This document shows positions 10,835 through 18,256 of a stretch of 64,000 nucleotides of DNA, piece by piece (position 1 is the stretch's first letter; every line of letters begins with the position of its first letter). Below the pieces are notes generated by a model. The model was not told the DNA's origin and ran no database searches. It worked only from the letters and a program-made list of their open reading frames with translations. The stretch covers positions 29,994 through 93,993 of the forward strand of contig NZ_JAMDGZ010000006.1 in NCBI RefSeq assembly GCF_028656935.1, given 5' to 3'. Source of the DNA: Pseudomonas rubra (GTDB lineage: Bacteria; Pseudomonadota; Gammaproteobacteria; Pseudomonadales; Pseudomonadaceae). A program made the position numbers and the translations under genes.

Positions 10835-11779
10835 TCAACGCGCCTTGACGGTCACCCAGTAACGGCTCAGGTAGTGCACCTGGATCGGCAGGCTGTCCTG
10901 CAGGGCGGCAAGGGTGCGGTCGCTGTCGGTCAGGGCAAACACGCCGGTAATCGGCCATTGGGCGACGGCAGGCTCACAGCGGATGACACCGCGCCGATGG
11001 CGGTTGAGCTCATCGAGGAACTGCCCCAGGGGCTGACGCTCGGCGATCAACCGGCCGTGTTCCCAGGCGATGCTATTGCGATCGGCCGCGTGCTGCGGGC
11101 CGCAGCCTTGCGCGTTGAACCACAGGCCGTTGCCTGCCTTGAGCAACTGCTCAGTGCCAGAGCTGGGGCGGATCATCACAGCGCCTTCGAACAGTTCGAC
11201 ACGGCTGCCGCCTTGCAGCTCGCGCACGGCAAAGCGCGTGCCCAGGGCCTGTACTTCACCGGCAGTGGTCAAAACCTTGAGCGGCCTTGGGTCCTTGGCA
11301 CTGTTCAACAGCAGTTCGCCTTCAAGCAGGTGGATGCGCCGCTCCTGTGCATTGAACTGGATATTCACGCTGCTGCGGCTGTTAAGCAGCAACTGGCTGC
11401 CATCGGCCAATTGCAGGCGACGCACTTCACCGGGTGCGCTGCGTTGATCGGCCATGGCTTCGTGCCACGGCAGATGGCGTTGGCCCAGGTAGCCACTGCC
11501 ACCCACCAGCAGCACCAGGCACAGTTGCCGGAGCAGGGTGCGTCGGCCCTGGCGCTCTTCGAGCACGCTGCGCGCGGTATGCACAGGCACTGCCGCGAGG
11601 GTCTGCTGCAGGGCCTGCAGGCGTTGCCAGGCGCGTTGGTGCTCGGCATTCGCCGCTTGCCAGTGGGCGAACGCAAGGCCTTGTTGCGCATCCAGAGGCC
11701 CGTCCCAGTGCAGCATCAGCCAGTGGCTGGCCTGCTCGACAATCGCCGCGTCGATCGGTGCATCGCTGGCCGTGTTCAT
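10835..11779 (-). CDS. FecR-family anti-sigma factor
   Basis: 314 residues starting MNTASDAPIDAAIVEQAS. The start at 11779 overlaps the sigma-factor stop by 4 nt (ATGA), and the longer upstream frame is a shadow of the sigma gene. The N-terminal cytoplasmic region (HWLMLHWDGPLDAQQGLAF, the DUF4880-type sigma-binding part) is followed by a membrane helix (LCLVLLVGGSGYLG). The periplasmic FecR domain (PGEVRRLQLADGSQLLLNSRS, VQALGTRFAVRE, VELFEGAVMI) comes next, with a C-terminal receptor-interacting part. It should hold the ECF sigma factor inactive until the STN receptor signals ligand binding. Confidence 0.93.
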   Translation of the reverse strand: MNTASDAPIDAAIVEQASHWLMLHWDGPLDAQQGLAFAHWQAANAEHQRAWQRLQALQQTLAAVPVHTARSVLEERQGRRTLLRQLCLVLLVGGSGYLGQRHLPWHEAMADQRSAPGEVRRLQLADGSQLLLNSRSSVNIQFNAQERRIHLLEGELLLNSAKDPRPLKVLTTAGEVQALGTRFAVRELQGGSRVELFEGAVMIRPSSGTEQLLKAGNGLWFNAQGCGPQHAADRNSIAWEHGRLIAERQPLGQFLDELNRHRRGVIRCEPAVAQWPITGVFALTDSDRTLAALQDSLPIQVHYLSRYWVTVKAR

Positions 11780-12306
11780 TGGCTGTAGAGCACCTGGTAG
11801 CAGGCCTGGATGGCGCGAATCATGTACTTCTGCACCGAGCTGACCGTCACCCCCAGGCGCTCGGCGATGTCGGCGTAGCCCAGGCCTTCGAAGCGTGACA
11901 GCAAGAAGGCGCTGCGGACCTTGGCCGGCATGCTGTCGAGCATCTGGTCGATCTGTTGCAAGGTCTGCAGGATCATCGCGCGGTCCTCCAGCGAAGGTGT
12001 CTGCGGTTCGTCCAGGTGGGCGATGCTGGCCAGGTAGGCCTGCTCGATACGTTGACGACGCCACTGGTCTATCATCAGGTTGCGCGCCAGTTGCACCAGG
12101 TAGCTGCGGCCTTCGTCGTGGCCGGGCAGGCGACCGCTGACCAGCAAGCGCAGGAAGGTGTCATGGGCAATATCGGCGGCACGCTCGCGGTCGCCCAGGC
12201 GCTTGCGCAGCCAGGCCTGGAGCCAGCCGTGGTGATCGCGATAAAGGCCATGGAGCTGTTGCTGAGGGACGGGGAAGGTAGGGGGCACCCGGAGATCCTG
12301 AAACAT
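11776..12306 (-). CDS. FecI-type ECF sigma factor
   Basis: 176 residues. Region 2 reads ADIAHDTFLRLLV and LVQLARNLMIDQWRRQRIEQAYL. Region 4 reads MPAKVRSAFLLSRFEGLGYADIAERLGVTVSSVQKYM, both diagnostic of iron-starvation ECF sigma factors. It is translationally coupled to the anti-sigma gene. It should drive the promoter of the STN receptor downstream. A weak Fur-like dyad can be traced in 12312-12335 upstream, but it is too degenerate to call. Confidence 0.94.
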   Translation of the reverse strand: MFQDLRVPPTFPVPQQQLHGLYRDHHGWLQAWLRKRLGDRERAADIAHDTFLRLLVSGRLPGHDEGRSYLVQLARNLMIDQWRRQRIEQAYLASIAHLDEPQTPSLEDRAMILQTLQQIDQMLDSMPAKVRSAFLLSRFEGLGYADIAERLGVTVSSVQKYMIRAIQACYQVLYSQ

Positions 12307-12343
12307 GAAAGATGCAGTTGCGAATTGTTCGCATTATACGGGT

Positions 12344-12381
12344 AAAAAAAGAACCGTGACCACCCTGCGGTGAGTCACGGT
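12344..12381 (-). terminator. Rho-independent terminator of the curli subunit operon
   Basis: An 8-bp stem (12353-12360 with 12374-12381) extends inward with CACC/GGTG. On the minus strand it is followed by a run of seven T (12344-12350). It lies downstream of csgA, beyond the REP palindrome. Confidence 0.8.
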
Positions 12382-12408
12382 CAAGTTGGGGAGAATCAGA
12401 TCGCGGGG

Positions 12409-12491
12409 GCCCCATCGCCGGCAACGCCGGCTCCCACAGGTTTCAGTGCACAGAGATCTATTGTGGGAGCCGGCGTTGCCGGCGATGGGGC
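12409..12491. repeat. REP-type perfect inverted repeat
   Basis: Arms 12409-12438 and 12462-12491 are perfect 30-bp reverse complements around a 23-nt loop. They contain the CGCCGGCAACGCCGGCTCCC core also found at about 52195-52220. It lies between csgA and its terminator. Confidence 0.9.
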
Positions 12492-12511
12492 GCGTAGCGG
12501 CCCTAAAGCAA

Positions 12512-13891
12512 TTACTGCTGCAACACCGTCGCCTGGTTACCCGCACCAAATTGCTGGACGGTGGCGGTCATGCTCGCGCCGCTCTGGTCGACCATGGCCT
12601 GGTTGCCCGAGCCGCCCTGGGTCACGTAGGCGACGTTGACACCATCGGCCTGTTTGATGGTGGCCTGGTTGTTGTCGCCGTACAGCTGCCAGGTATGGCT
12701 CTGGTTGCCGCTGCCCGATTGCTCGACCTTGATGCTGTTGGCCTCGCCGTTGCTCAGGCCAGTGGCGTAGTTGGCGGTGCCGCGCTGGTCGGCGATCAGC
12801 AGGTTGTCGCTACCATTCTGTTCGAAGTACAGCTCGTTGTTGCTGTCGACCTGGGTCAGGTTGGCGGTGTTGCCCGTGCCGTTCTGATTGATTTCGGCGC
12901 GTTGGCCACTGCCGAACTGGCCACCATGCTTGTCACCCTTCCAGTTGCTGGCAAGGATCTTGTTGCCCGTGCCGGTGGAGGTCACCGTCAGCACATGGTT
13001 GTCGCCTTGCTGGTAGGTGTAGGCAAGGTTGCTCTGGCCGTGCTGGTAGAGCGAGGTGGTCGACTGCATCGACTCGTACTGGTCGGCATAGCTGGCGTTG
13101 AGGCTGCCGGCCTGGGTGATGCTGGCCAGGTTGCCCTCACCGAAGCTCTGGTCAACCACGCTTTCGTTGGTCTGCCCGTACTGAGTCACCGCCGTCTGGC
13201 TACCAAGCTGGGTGTCCTGCCAGACTTCGCTGGAGTTGGCGCTGCCGTTCTGGTTGATGGTCACGCTGCCGTCCTGGCCCTCGCGCTGGTCGCCATAGGC
13301 CCAGTTGTCATCGCCGGCCTGGTAGATGCCGATCTGGCCATTGTTGTAGTTCAGGTGCTCGGCCGCGCTGTAGTTGCCGCTACCGGCCTGGATGCTCAAG
13401 GCGTTGTTGCCACCACCGCCAAATTGCTGCTCGACGAAGGCACGGTTGTTGTCACCGAACTGCAGGGTGGTGCCCTGGCTGCCGGTCTGGCTGTCCTGGT
13501 AGATGAACGAGAAGTTACCCGTGCCTTGTTGCTGCTGCTGGGCGCTGTTCTCGACGCCCAGCGACTGGCTGGCGTGGGTGTTGTTCAGGGCCCCGGCGTT
13601 CTGCTGGTTGATCTGGCTGCCGAATTCGAACAGTTGCTCGGCGTAACCTGCGTTGTAGTCACCGGCGCCACTTTGCTGGATCTGGCTGTTGCCGCCTTCC
13701 TGCTTGGCCGCGTGGTTGTTGCCCAGGCCCAATTGGTTTTGGGTGGTGGTACTGAGCGGCGCGGCGATCTGCTTGACCTCGGCGATGTTCTCGGTGCCGA
13801 ACTGGTTCTGGGTCGACTGGCTGTCGTCGGCCATGGCCTGGCCGGCAACGGCCAGGACAATGGCGGCGCTTAAAGGAGCGAGCTTGAACAT
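12512..13891 (-). CDS. csgA: CsgA-like curlin, unusually long amyloid subunit
   Basis: 459 residues with a signal peptide (MFKLAPLSAAIVLAVAGQAMA). The rest is almost entirely Gln/Asn/Gly-rich imperfect repeats of about 22 residues with the curlin pattern Q-x-G-x-x-N-x-A-x-x-x-Q. Examples are INQNGTGNTANLTQ near the middle and VQQFGAGNQATVLQQ at the end. At that period there is room for about 19-20 repeats. E. coli CsgA is about 150 residues with five repeats, so this subunit is roughly three times larger, as in some Pseudomonas curlins. It lies 16 nt after csgB. Export should need CsgE/F/G, which are encoded at 50.4-52.1 kb. The product is predicted to be the bulk extracellular amyloid. Confidence 0.9.
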   Translation of the reverse strand: MFKLAPLSAAIVLAVAGQAMADDSQSTQNQFGTENIAEVKQIAAPLSTTTQNQLGLGNNHAAKQEGGNSQIQQSGAGDYNAGYAEQLFEFGSQINQQNAGALNNTHASQSLGVENSAQQQQQGTGNFSFIYQDSQTGSQGTTLQFGDNNRAFVEQQFGGGGNNALSIQAGSGNYSAAEHLNYNNGQIGIYQAGDDNWAYGDQREGQDGSVTINQNGSANSSEVWQDTQLGSQTAVTQYGQTNESVVDQSFGEGNLASITQAGSLNASYADQYESMQSTTSLYQHGQSNLAYTYQQGDNHVLTVTSTGTGNKILASNWKGDKHGGQFGSGQRAEINQNGTGNTANLTQVDSNNELYFEQNGSDNLLIADQRGTANYATGLSNGEANSIKVEQSGSGNQSHTWQLYGDNNQATIKQADGVNVAYVTQGGSGNQAMVDQSGASMTATVQQFGAGNQATVLQQ

Positions 13892-13907
13892 GGTGGTGCC
13901 TCCAGGT

Positions 13908-14378
13908 TTAACGGTATTGGTTGACTTGCACGCGCTGCCCGTTGCCAGCCTGGATCACCGAGCTTGAAAGCCCGCTGCCGGCTTGTTCGATGCTGGCGCT
14001 GTTGCTGTTGCCGTACTGTTCGATCTGCGCGCGGTTGTTGCTGCCGCTCTGGCTGATCGAGGCGCTGTTGCCGTAGCCCTGCTGGTTGATCGTGGCCATC
14101 AGGTCGTTGCCTTGTTGCAGGATGTACGCCTCTTGTGCGCCGCCTTGCTGGACGATGCGCCCGAGCAGGGCCTGGCCGTCCTGGCCAATGGCCGCACGGT
14201 TGGCCTGGCCGTTCTGCTCGACCTGGGCTAGCTGGCCGCTTGAAGGCGCCAGCGGCTGCATCGACAGCTCGCCCAAGTCGCTGCCCATGGCCAGGTCAGC
14301 GTTATCCATCAAATCGTCGGCCAGGGCGGCCTGACCGATCAGGGTCAGGCTCAACAACAAGCGGGTCAGGCGCGCCAT
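13908..14378 (-). CDS. csgB: CsgB-like curli nucleator
   Basis: 156 residues. A signal peptide (MARLTRLLLSLTLIGQAALA) is followed by an acidic linker and about five curlin repeats (VEQNGQANRAAIGQDG, INQQGYGNSASISQSG, IEQYGNSNSASIEQAG). It ends VNQYR, and the basic C-terminus is typical of a nucleator. It sits immediately upstream of csgA and 16 nt after the Ig-domain protein, so it is co-transcribed with them. It should be surface anchored through CsgF and seed CsgA polymerisation. Confidence 0.88.
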   Translation of the reverse strand: MARLTRLLLSLTLIGQAALADDLMDNADLAMGSDLGELSMQPLAPSSGQLAQVEQNGQANRAAIGQDGQALLGRIVQQGGAQEAYILQQGNDLMATINQQGYGNSASISQSGSNNRAQIEQYGNSNSASIEQAGSGLSSSVIQAGNGQRVQVNQYR

Positions 14379-14394
14379 GGTCGTTCTCCTTTAG

Positions 14395-16626
14395 CTACTG
14401 CACGGTGACCGGGACGCTGCGCACGGTGCCCTGGCTGCTGCGGATAGTCGCCGTCGGCGCTGCCGTCGGGATCACCGTGGTGCTGTTGCTCACCGTCAGC
14501 CGCCAGCGTCCGGTCAGTGGTACCGGCGTACTGCCCAGGGTGACCAGCCCGCTCGGGGTGGTGACCTGCACCGTGATGGTGTTGCCGGTGGTCACCGACG
14601 AGGTGCCGGAGATGTCCCAGTTGTAGCGGTTGTTGGACCGTGCGGTGACCGTTGCCGCCGTCACTGCAAAGGTTTCCGCTGCGGGCCTTGGCGACACCTG
14701 CACGGTCACCGTGGCCGGTGCCGACAACGCACCGAGGCTGTCGCGTGCGATGTAGGTGAAGGTGGCGGTGAAGGCGCTGGTGACGGTGGCCGGCGGGGTG
14801 TAGGTGACCTGGCTGCCGTCGGTGCTCACCGTGCCGCGTCCGGGGACCGGTTGGCCGACACTGGCGACCGCCAGCGGCACGTTACCTTCCGGGTCCGTAT
14901 CGTTGGCCAGTACGTTGATCGGCAGGGCCACCCCGAGGGTCGCGGCGTTGTCGTTGACGGCGGTTGGCGCCTGGTTAGGGGCGACGTTGACGGTCACCGT
15001 GGTCAGCGCCGATTTCAGTCCCTTGCTGTCCTGGGCGCGGTAGCTGAAGGTGGCCACCAGTGGTGCATTGACCACTGCCGGTGGGGTGTAGGTGACTGCA
15101 GCGCTGCCGTTGAGCAGCACCGTGCCCTGGCCACTGGCCGGCTGGGTAAGGTCGCTGATGCTCAGGGGGACATCGCCATCCGGGTCGCTGTCGTTGGCCA
15201 GCAGGCTCAGGCTCAGTGGCACACCGAAGCTGGTGCTGCCGCTGTCGGCCTGGGCCACCGGTGGCCGGTTGGCGGCCTCGACCGGCGCGTTGCCGACCAC
15301 CACCACCGCCTCGCTGTCGCTACCACCGGCGGCGGACTTCACCGTGACCATGGCCGGTGGTTGCGTCAGGTCGTTGACCGTCAGGGTCTGCACGGTGCCG
15401 GATTTCGATAGCCGGCCATAGCCCTGGGCGACCAGGTCGGGCACCTGCACTTCATCGCTGGAGCTGGCCTCGATGCGCAGGCGCTTGTTGGCCCAGTCAT
15501 AGCGCGCGGTGGTCACCTTGACCACGTCGCTGAGCTTGCTTGACAGCGCCGTAGGGCGGGTGGCGCCGGTGGGGTCGGTGGCGGTCAGTACCACCACCGC
15601 AGGCGGTGCGGCGTTGCTCAGGTGCTGAGTGAAGAACAGGCCGTTGTTGTCGGCCAGCAGGTTGAACTGGCACGGCGACGGCGGTGTGCCCGGCACCAGC
15701 GCCAGGGTTTGCCGCAGGCACAGGCTGGCGTTGTTCGGGGCCTTGGCGAACACCTCGACGCGGGTGCCGGCGCTGGTGCGGCGGTAGCTGGCCCGTTGCA
15801 GCTCGGCCGGGGTTTGCTTGCGGGGATCTAGGACCTTGCCGGAGACGGTGAACAGGTTGGTCTGGATCGTCCCGGCCGGGCCCTGGATCCGCACAAAGTT
15901 GGTGTTGTTGGGGCTGCCGGTGACCGCTTCGGTGAGGTTCGGGTCACCGATGTAGGTTTCGCTGGCGCCGGTATCCGGGTTGATCTCGGTGTAAGGCCCG
16001 CCAACCCCGCGCAGGAACGGCCCGACGGCGCCATTGAGCACGCCGCTGAAGTCGCCCGGGGCACCGATGCCGACGTCACGGGTGATGTTGATCGCCCGCC
16101 GCCCGGGCGCGGTGACATTGACCGTTTCCACACCATAGGGGTGGGTGATCACATAGGTGCCCGCCTGGGGCACCGAGACCCGGATGCGAATACGGGCGAA
16201 GCTCTGCTGGTCGCCGTCCACCGGGTTTTCGCTGGCGAATGCGGCTTCGATGCCGGCGACATAAACGTCCAGTTCATAGCCACTGTTGCCCACCGCCGGG
16301 ATCGCGGTTTCGGCCAGGTACCAGAACATCTCTGGAGGCCAGTTGTCGGGGAATACCAGCGGCAGGGCATCGTCATAGATGCCAGGCTCGGGCAACAGTG
16401 TGCACATGTAGTTGGGGGGGACCGAAACCGGTACCCGCGAGCTTGCCGCCCGCGACTGGCACAGTTCCAGCGACAGGTTGCCGTGGTCCTGGTACCACAT
16501 CGGGTAACGCCCGGTGGCCAGGGTGTAGGGGCCGGGGTCGACCGCCTTGAGGCCGGCCCAGGCAGTGCCGGCCAGCGAGAGGGAAAGCCCGGCTGCGCAG
16601 AGCGCCAGGCGTGGCCAATTGTTCAT
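14395..16626 (-). CDS. Secreted protein with Ig/cadherin-like repeats, paralogue of the next gene upstream
   Basis: 743 residues. The start at 16626 (MNNWPRLALCAAGLSLSLAG) is preferred because AGGAGG lies 5 nt upstream; a start at 16665 would overlap the upstream stop by 4 nt. After the signal peptide, residues 20-270 match the neighbouring gene product. Shared elements are VDPGPY, WYQD, SSRVP, YMC, FARIRIRV, GTYVITHPYGVE, GRRAIN(I/M)TRD(V/I)GIG, GPFLRGVGGPY and EAVTGSP-NTNFVRI. The C-terminal half carries two Ig/cadherin-like modules (ND-SDPDGDVPLSISDLTQP and ND-TDPEGNVPLAVASVGQP, each ending TVTVNV/TVTVQV) and a last beta-rich domain. No known enzyme motif is visible. Position in the curli operon suggests a matrix or surface protein. 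Function unknown. Confidence 0.8.
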   Translation of the reverse strand: MNNWPRLALCAAGLSLSLAGTAWAGLKAVDPGPYTLATGRYPMWYQDHGNLSLELCQSRAASSRVPVSVPPNYMCTLLPEPGIYDDALPLVFPDNWPPEMFWYLAETAIPAVGNSGYELDVYVAGIEAAFASENPVDGDQQSFARIRIRVSVPQAGTYVITHPYGVETVNVTAPGRRAINITRDVGIGAPGDFSGVLNGAVGPFLRGVGGPYTEINPDTGASETYIGDPNLTEAVTGSPNNTNFVRIQGPAGTIQTNLFTVSGKVLDPRKQTPAELQRASYRRTSAGTRVEVFAKAPNNASLCLRQTLALVPGTPPSPCQFNLLADNNGLFFTQHLSNAAPPAVVVLTATDPTGATRPTALSSKLSDVVKVTTARYDWANKRLRIEASSSDEVQVPDLVAQGYGRLSKSGTVQTLTVNDLTQPPAMVTVKSAAGGSDSEAVVVVGNAPVEAANRPPVAQADSGSTSFGVPLSLSLLANDSDPDGDVPLSISDLTQPASGQGTVLLNGSAAVTYTPPAVVNAPLVATFSYRAQDSKGLKSALTTVTVNVAPNQAPTAVNDNAATLGVALPINVLANDTDPEGNVPLAVASVGQPVPGRGTVSTDGSQVTYTPPATVTSAFTATFTYIARDSLGALSAPATVTVQVSPRPAAETFAVTAATVTARSNNRYNWDISGTSSVTTGNTITVQVTTPSGLVTLGSTPVPLTGRWRLTVSNSTTVIPTAAPTATIRSSQGTVRSVPVTVQ

Positions 16627-16661
16627 GCTGCCTCCTGCTACGGGACGTGGCGTAAGAGTGT

Positions 16662-18008
16662 TCATGGCACGAGCACCACTTCTTCGCTGTCGCTACCGCC
16701 GTTGGCGCTGGTCACCGTGACCTTGGCGGGCGGAATCGGCGACAGGCCGGTGGTGAGGGTCTTGACCGCGCCATTGCCGCTCAAGGTGCCGATCGCGGCG
16801 CCGTTGCCGGTGCTGGCGCTGAGCACTGGTGGGCTGGTTTCGTCGCTGGTGCTGGCCACCAGGGTCAACTGCCCGGAGGCCAGGCTGAACTCGGCGCGCT
16901 GGATCACCACCAGGTCGGTCAGCGGCAGGGTGACGGTGGTGGGCGTGCTGCTGGGGATCGCCAGGTGGTTGTCGGCAGTCACCTGCAGGTTCATCGGCAG
17001 CGCCGGGTTGAGCACCGACTGGGCGTACCAGGCGCCAGTGCTGTTGGCCTCGCTGAGCTCAAGGCTGGGTGTCTGGCTGCTCAGGGTGGCGCTGGCCGGC
17101 GGCGGTGGCGCTTGCACGAACACATCCTGCTGGGCGCGCAGGTCGCCGTTCTCGCTGTGGCGCGAGTAGGTGCTGCGCTGGGCGATCACCGGCGTTGGCC
17201 GCACCACTTGCGACAGCTTGCCCGAGACTGAGAACAGCTCGGTGCGCAGGTCCAGGCCATTGGGCCCCTCGATGCGCACGAAGTTGGTGTTGAACGGGCT
17301 GCCGGTCACTGCCTCCTGCAGGTTCGGGTCGCCGATGAAGCGCTCGCTGGCGCCGGTGGCCGGGTTGGTTTCGTTGTACGGGCCGCCAACACCGCGCAGG
17401 AACGGGCCGACATCACCCTTGAGCGCGCCGATGTAGGTTTTCGGCGAACCGATACCGATGTCGCGGGTCATGTTGATCGCCCGCCGCCCGGCTGCCGGCA
17501 CATCGAAGACTTCGACGCCGTAAGGGTGGGTGACGATGTAGGTACCGGCAGTGGGCACATCGACACGGATACGCACCCGGGCGAAGCTGACCTGATCACC
17601 GTCGACCACATCCTCGGCGGCAAAGGCGGCCTCAATGGCGGTACCGTAGCCCAGGTCGATGCCACGGGCGGCGTCGACGATGGCGGCATCGGCGGTAAAC
17701 CAAAAGGTTTCATCGGGGTAGTTGCTGGGGAAGCTGATCGGCTGGGTGTCGTCGAACACCCCGGGAGCCGGGTTGAGCACGCACATGTACGAGGGCGCGC
17801 CGGGGGCGCCGGGCACCCGTGAACTGACCGCCTTGGTCAGGCACAAGTCCAGCACCCGGCCATGGGTGTCCTGGTACCAGGCGGCAAAACCACCGGTGGC
17901 CGGCAGGTAAGGGCCGGGGTCTACTTCGAACAGTGCGGCCTGGGCCGGTGCCTGGATAATGCTGGCCAGGATCAGCACAGCCAGTGGGTGGGGCGTTGGA
18001 CGGTGCAT
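16662..18008 (-). CDS. Secreted protein of unknown function, first gene of the curli subunit operon
   Basis: 448 residues. The start at 18008 (MHRPTPHPLAVLILASIIQA, signal peptide ending AQA) follows a GAGGGAAG ribosome site; the longer frame would need TTG. The first 280 residues or so are homologous to the downstream 743-residue protein (same VDPGPY...WYQD opening, same HPYGVEVFDV and GPFLRGVGGPY blocks), but the tandem Ig modules are missing. The C-terminus ends with an LTVND/TTGLSPIPPAKVTVTSANGGSDSEEVVLV segment also present in the middle of the paralogue. Four Cys in the N-terminal part may pair in the periplasm. A sigma-54-type promoter and a CCCC-N6-GGGG dyad lie upstream. I do not recognise the family. 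Confidence 0.78.
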   Translation of the reverse strand: MHRPTPHPLAVLILASIIQAPAQAALFEVDPGPYLPATGGFAAWYQDTHGRVLDLCLTKAVSSRVPGAPGAPSYMCVLNPAPGVFDDTQPISFPSNYPDETFWFTADAAIVDAARGIDLGYGTAIEAAFAAEDVVDGDQVSFARVRIRVDVPTAGTYIVTHPYGVEVFDVPAAGRRAINMTRDIGIGSPKTYIGALKGDVGPFLRGVGGPYNETNPATGASERFIGDPNLQEAVTGSPFNTNFVRIEGPNGLDLRTELFSVSGKLSQVVRPTPVIAQRSTYSRHSENGDLRAQQDVFVQAPPPPASATLSSQTPSLELSEANSTGAWYAQSVLNPALPMNLQVTADNHLAIPSSTPTTVTLPLTDLVVIQRAEFSLASGQLTLVASTSDETSPPVLSASTGNGAAIGTLSGNGAVKTLTTGLSPIPPAKVTVTSANGGSDSEEVVLVP

Positions 18009-18063
18009 GAGTCTTCCCTCTTGCAATCGGGCCCATGGACTTGGGTCGTCTGCACAGGCATCG

Positions 18064-18078
18064 GCAACATCCGTACCA
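18064..18078 (-). promoter_or_regulatory. Probable sigma-54 promoter of the secreted-protein/csgBA operon
   Basis: On the minus strand the sequence is TGGTACGGATGTTGC. It matches the -24/-12 consensus TGGCACG-N4-TTGC with one change and correct GG-N10-GC spacing. It lies 56 bp upstream of the 18008 start and about 90 bp from the dyad at 18170-18183. Confidence 0.6.
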
Positions 18079-18169
18079 ACACCCTGGCAAAGCGCCGCAG
18101 ACCACCGTGGGCAAGGGCTTGCCTGGGTAATCCAGGGTCCTTCCGGCAGGCCAGGGCACGGGGTGTGAG

Positions 18170-18183
18170 CCCCAGGGTTGGGG
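18170..18183. promoter_or_regulatory. Candidate MnxR operator (CCCC-AGGGTT-GGGG)
   Basis: CCCCAGGGTTGGGG is one of six similar dyads found upstream of genes of the manganese/curli programme. It lies between the divergent secreted-protein operon and mnxS1. Two other G/C dyads, GGGGTGTGAGCCCC (18160-18173) and GGGGATTCCCC (18203-18213), are in the same 250-bp region. Confidence 0.45.
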
Positions 18184-18213
18184 GCAAGTGGGGAAAGCCT
18201 GCGGGGATTCCCC

Positions 18214-18227
18214 GGGCTGGGCTATAA
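18214..18227 (+). promoter_or_regulatory. Shared promoter-like element GGGCTGGGCTATAA before mnxS1
   Basis: GCTGGGCTATAA occurs identically upstream of both kinases (here and at 23712-23723), about 30-40 bp before each start codon. It resembles an extended -10 element. No good -35 is visible. Confidence 0.4.
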
Positions 18228-18256
18228 CCTATGGAGTGTTCATTCAGGAGTCAGTG

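Noticed and set aside
12312..12335. Fur box upstream of the FecI-type gene
   Set aside because: A dyad is visible but too many consensus positions are lost. Iron control is still likely from family knowledge.
5262..12491. REP palindromes as a CRISPR array
   Set aside because: Only isolated single palindromes, no regular spacers, no cas genes.
12386..13873. Plus-strand open frame of 495 residues opposite the curlin gene, itself repetitive
   Set aside because: Its repeats simply mirror the curlin repeats on the other strand; it also runs through the REP palindrome.
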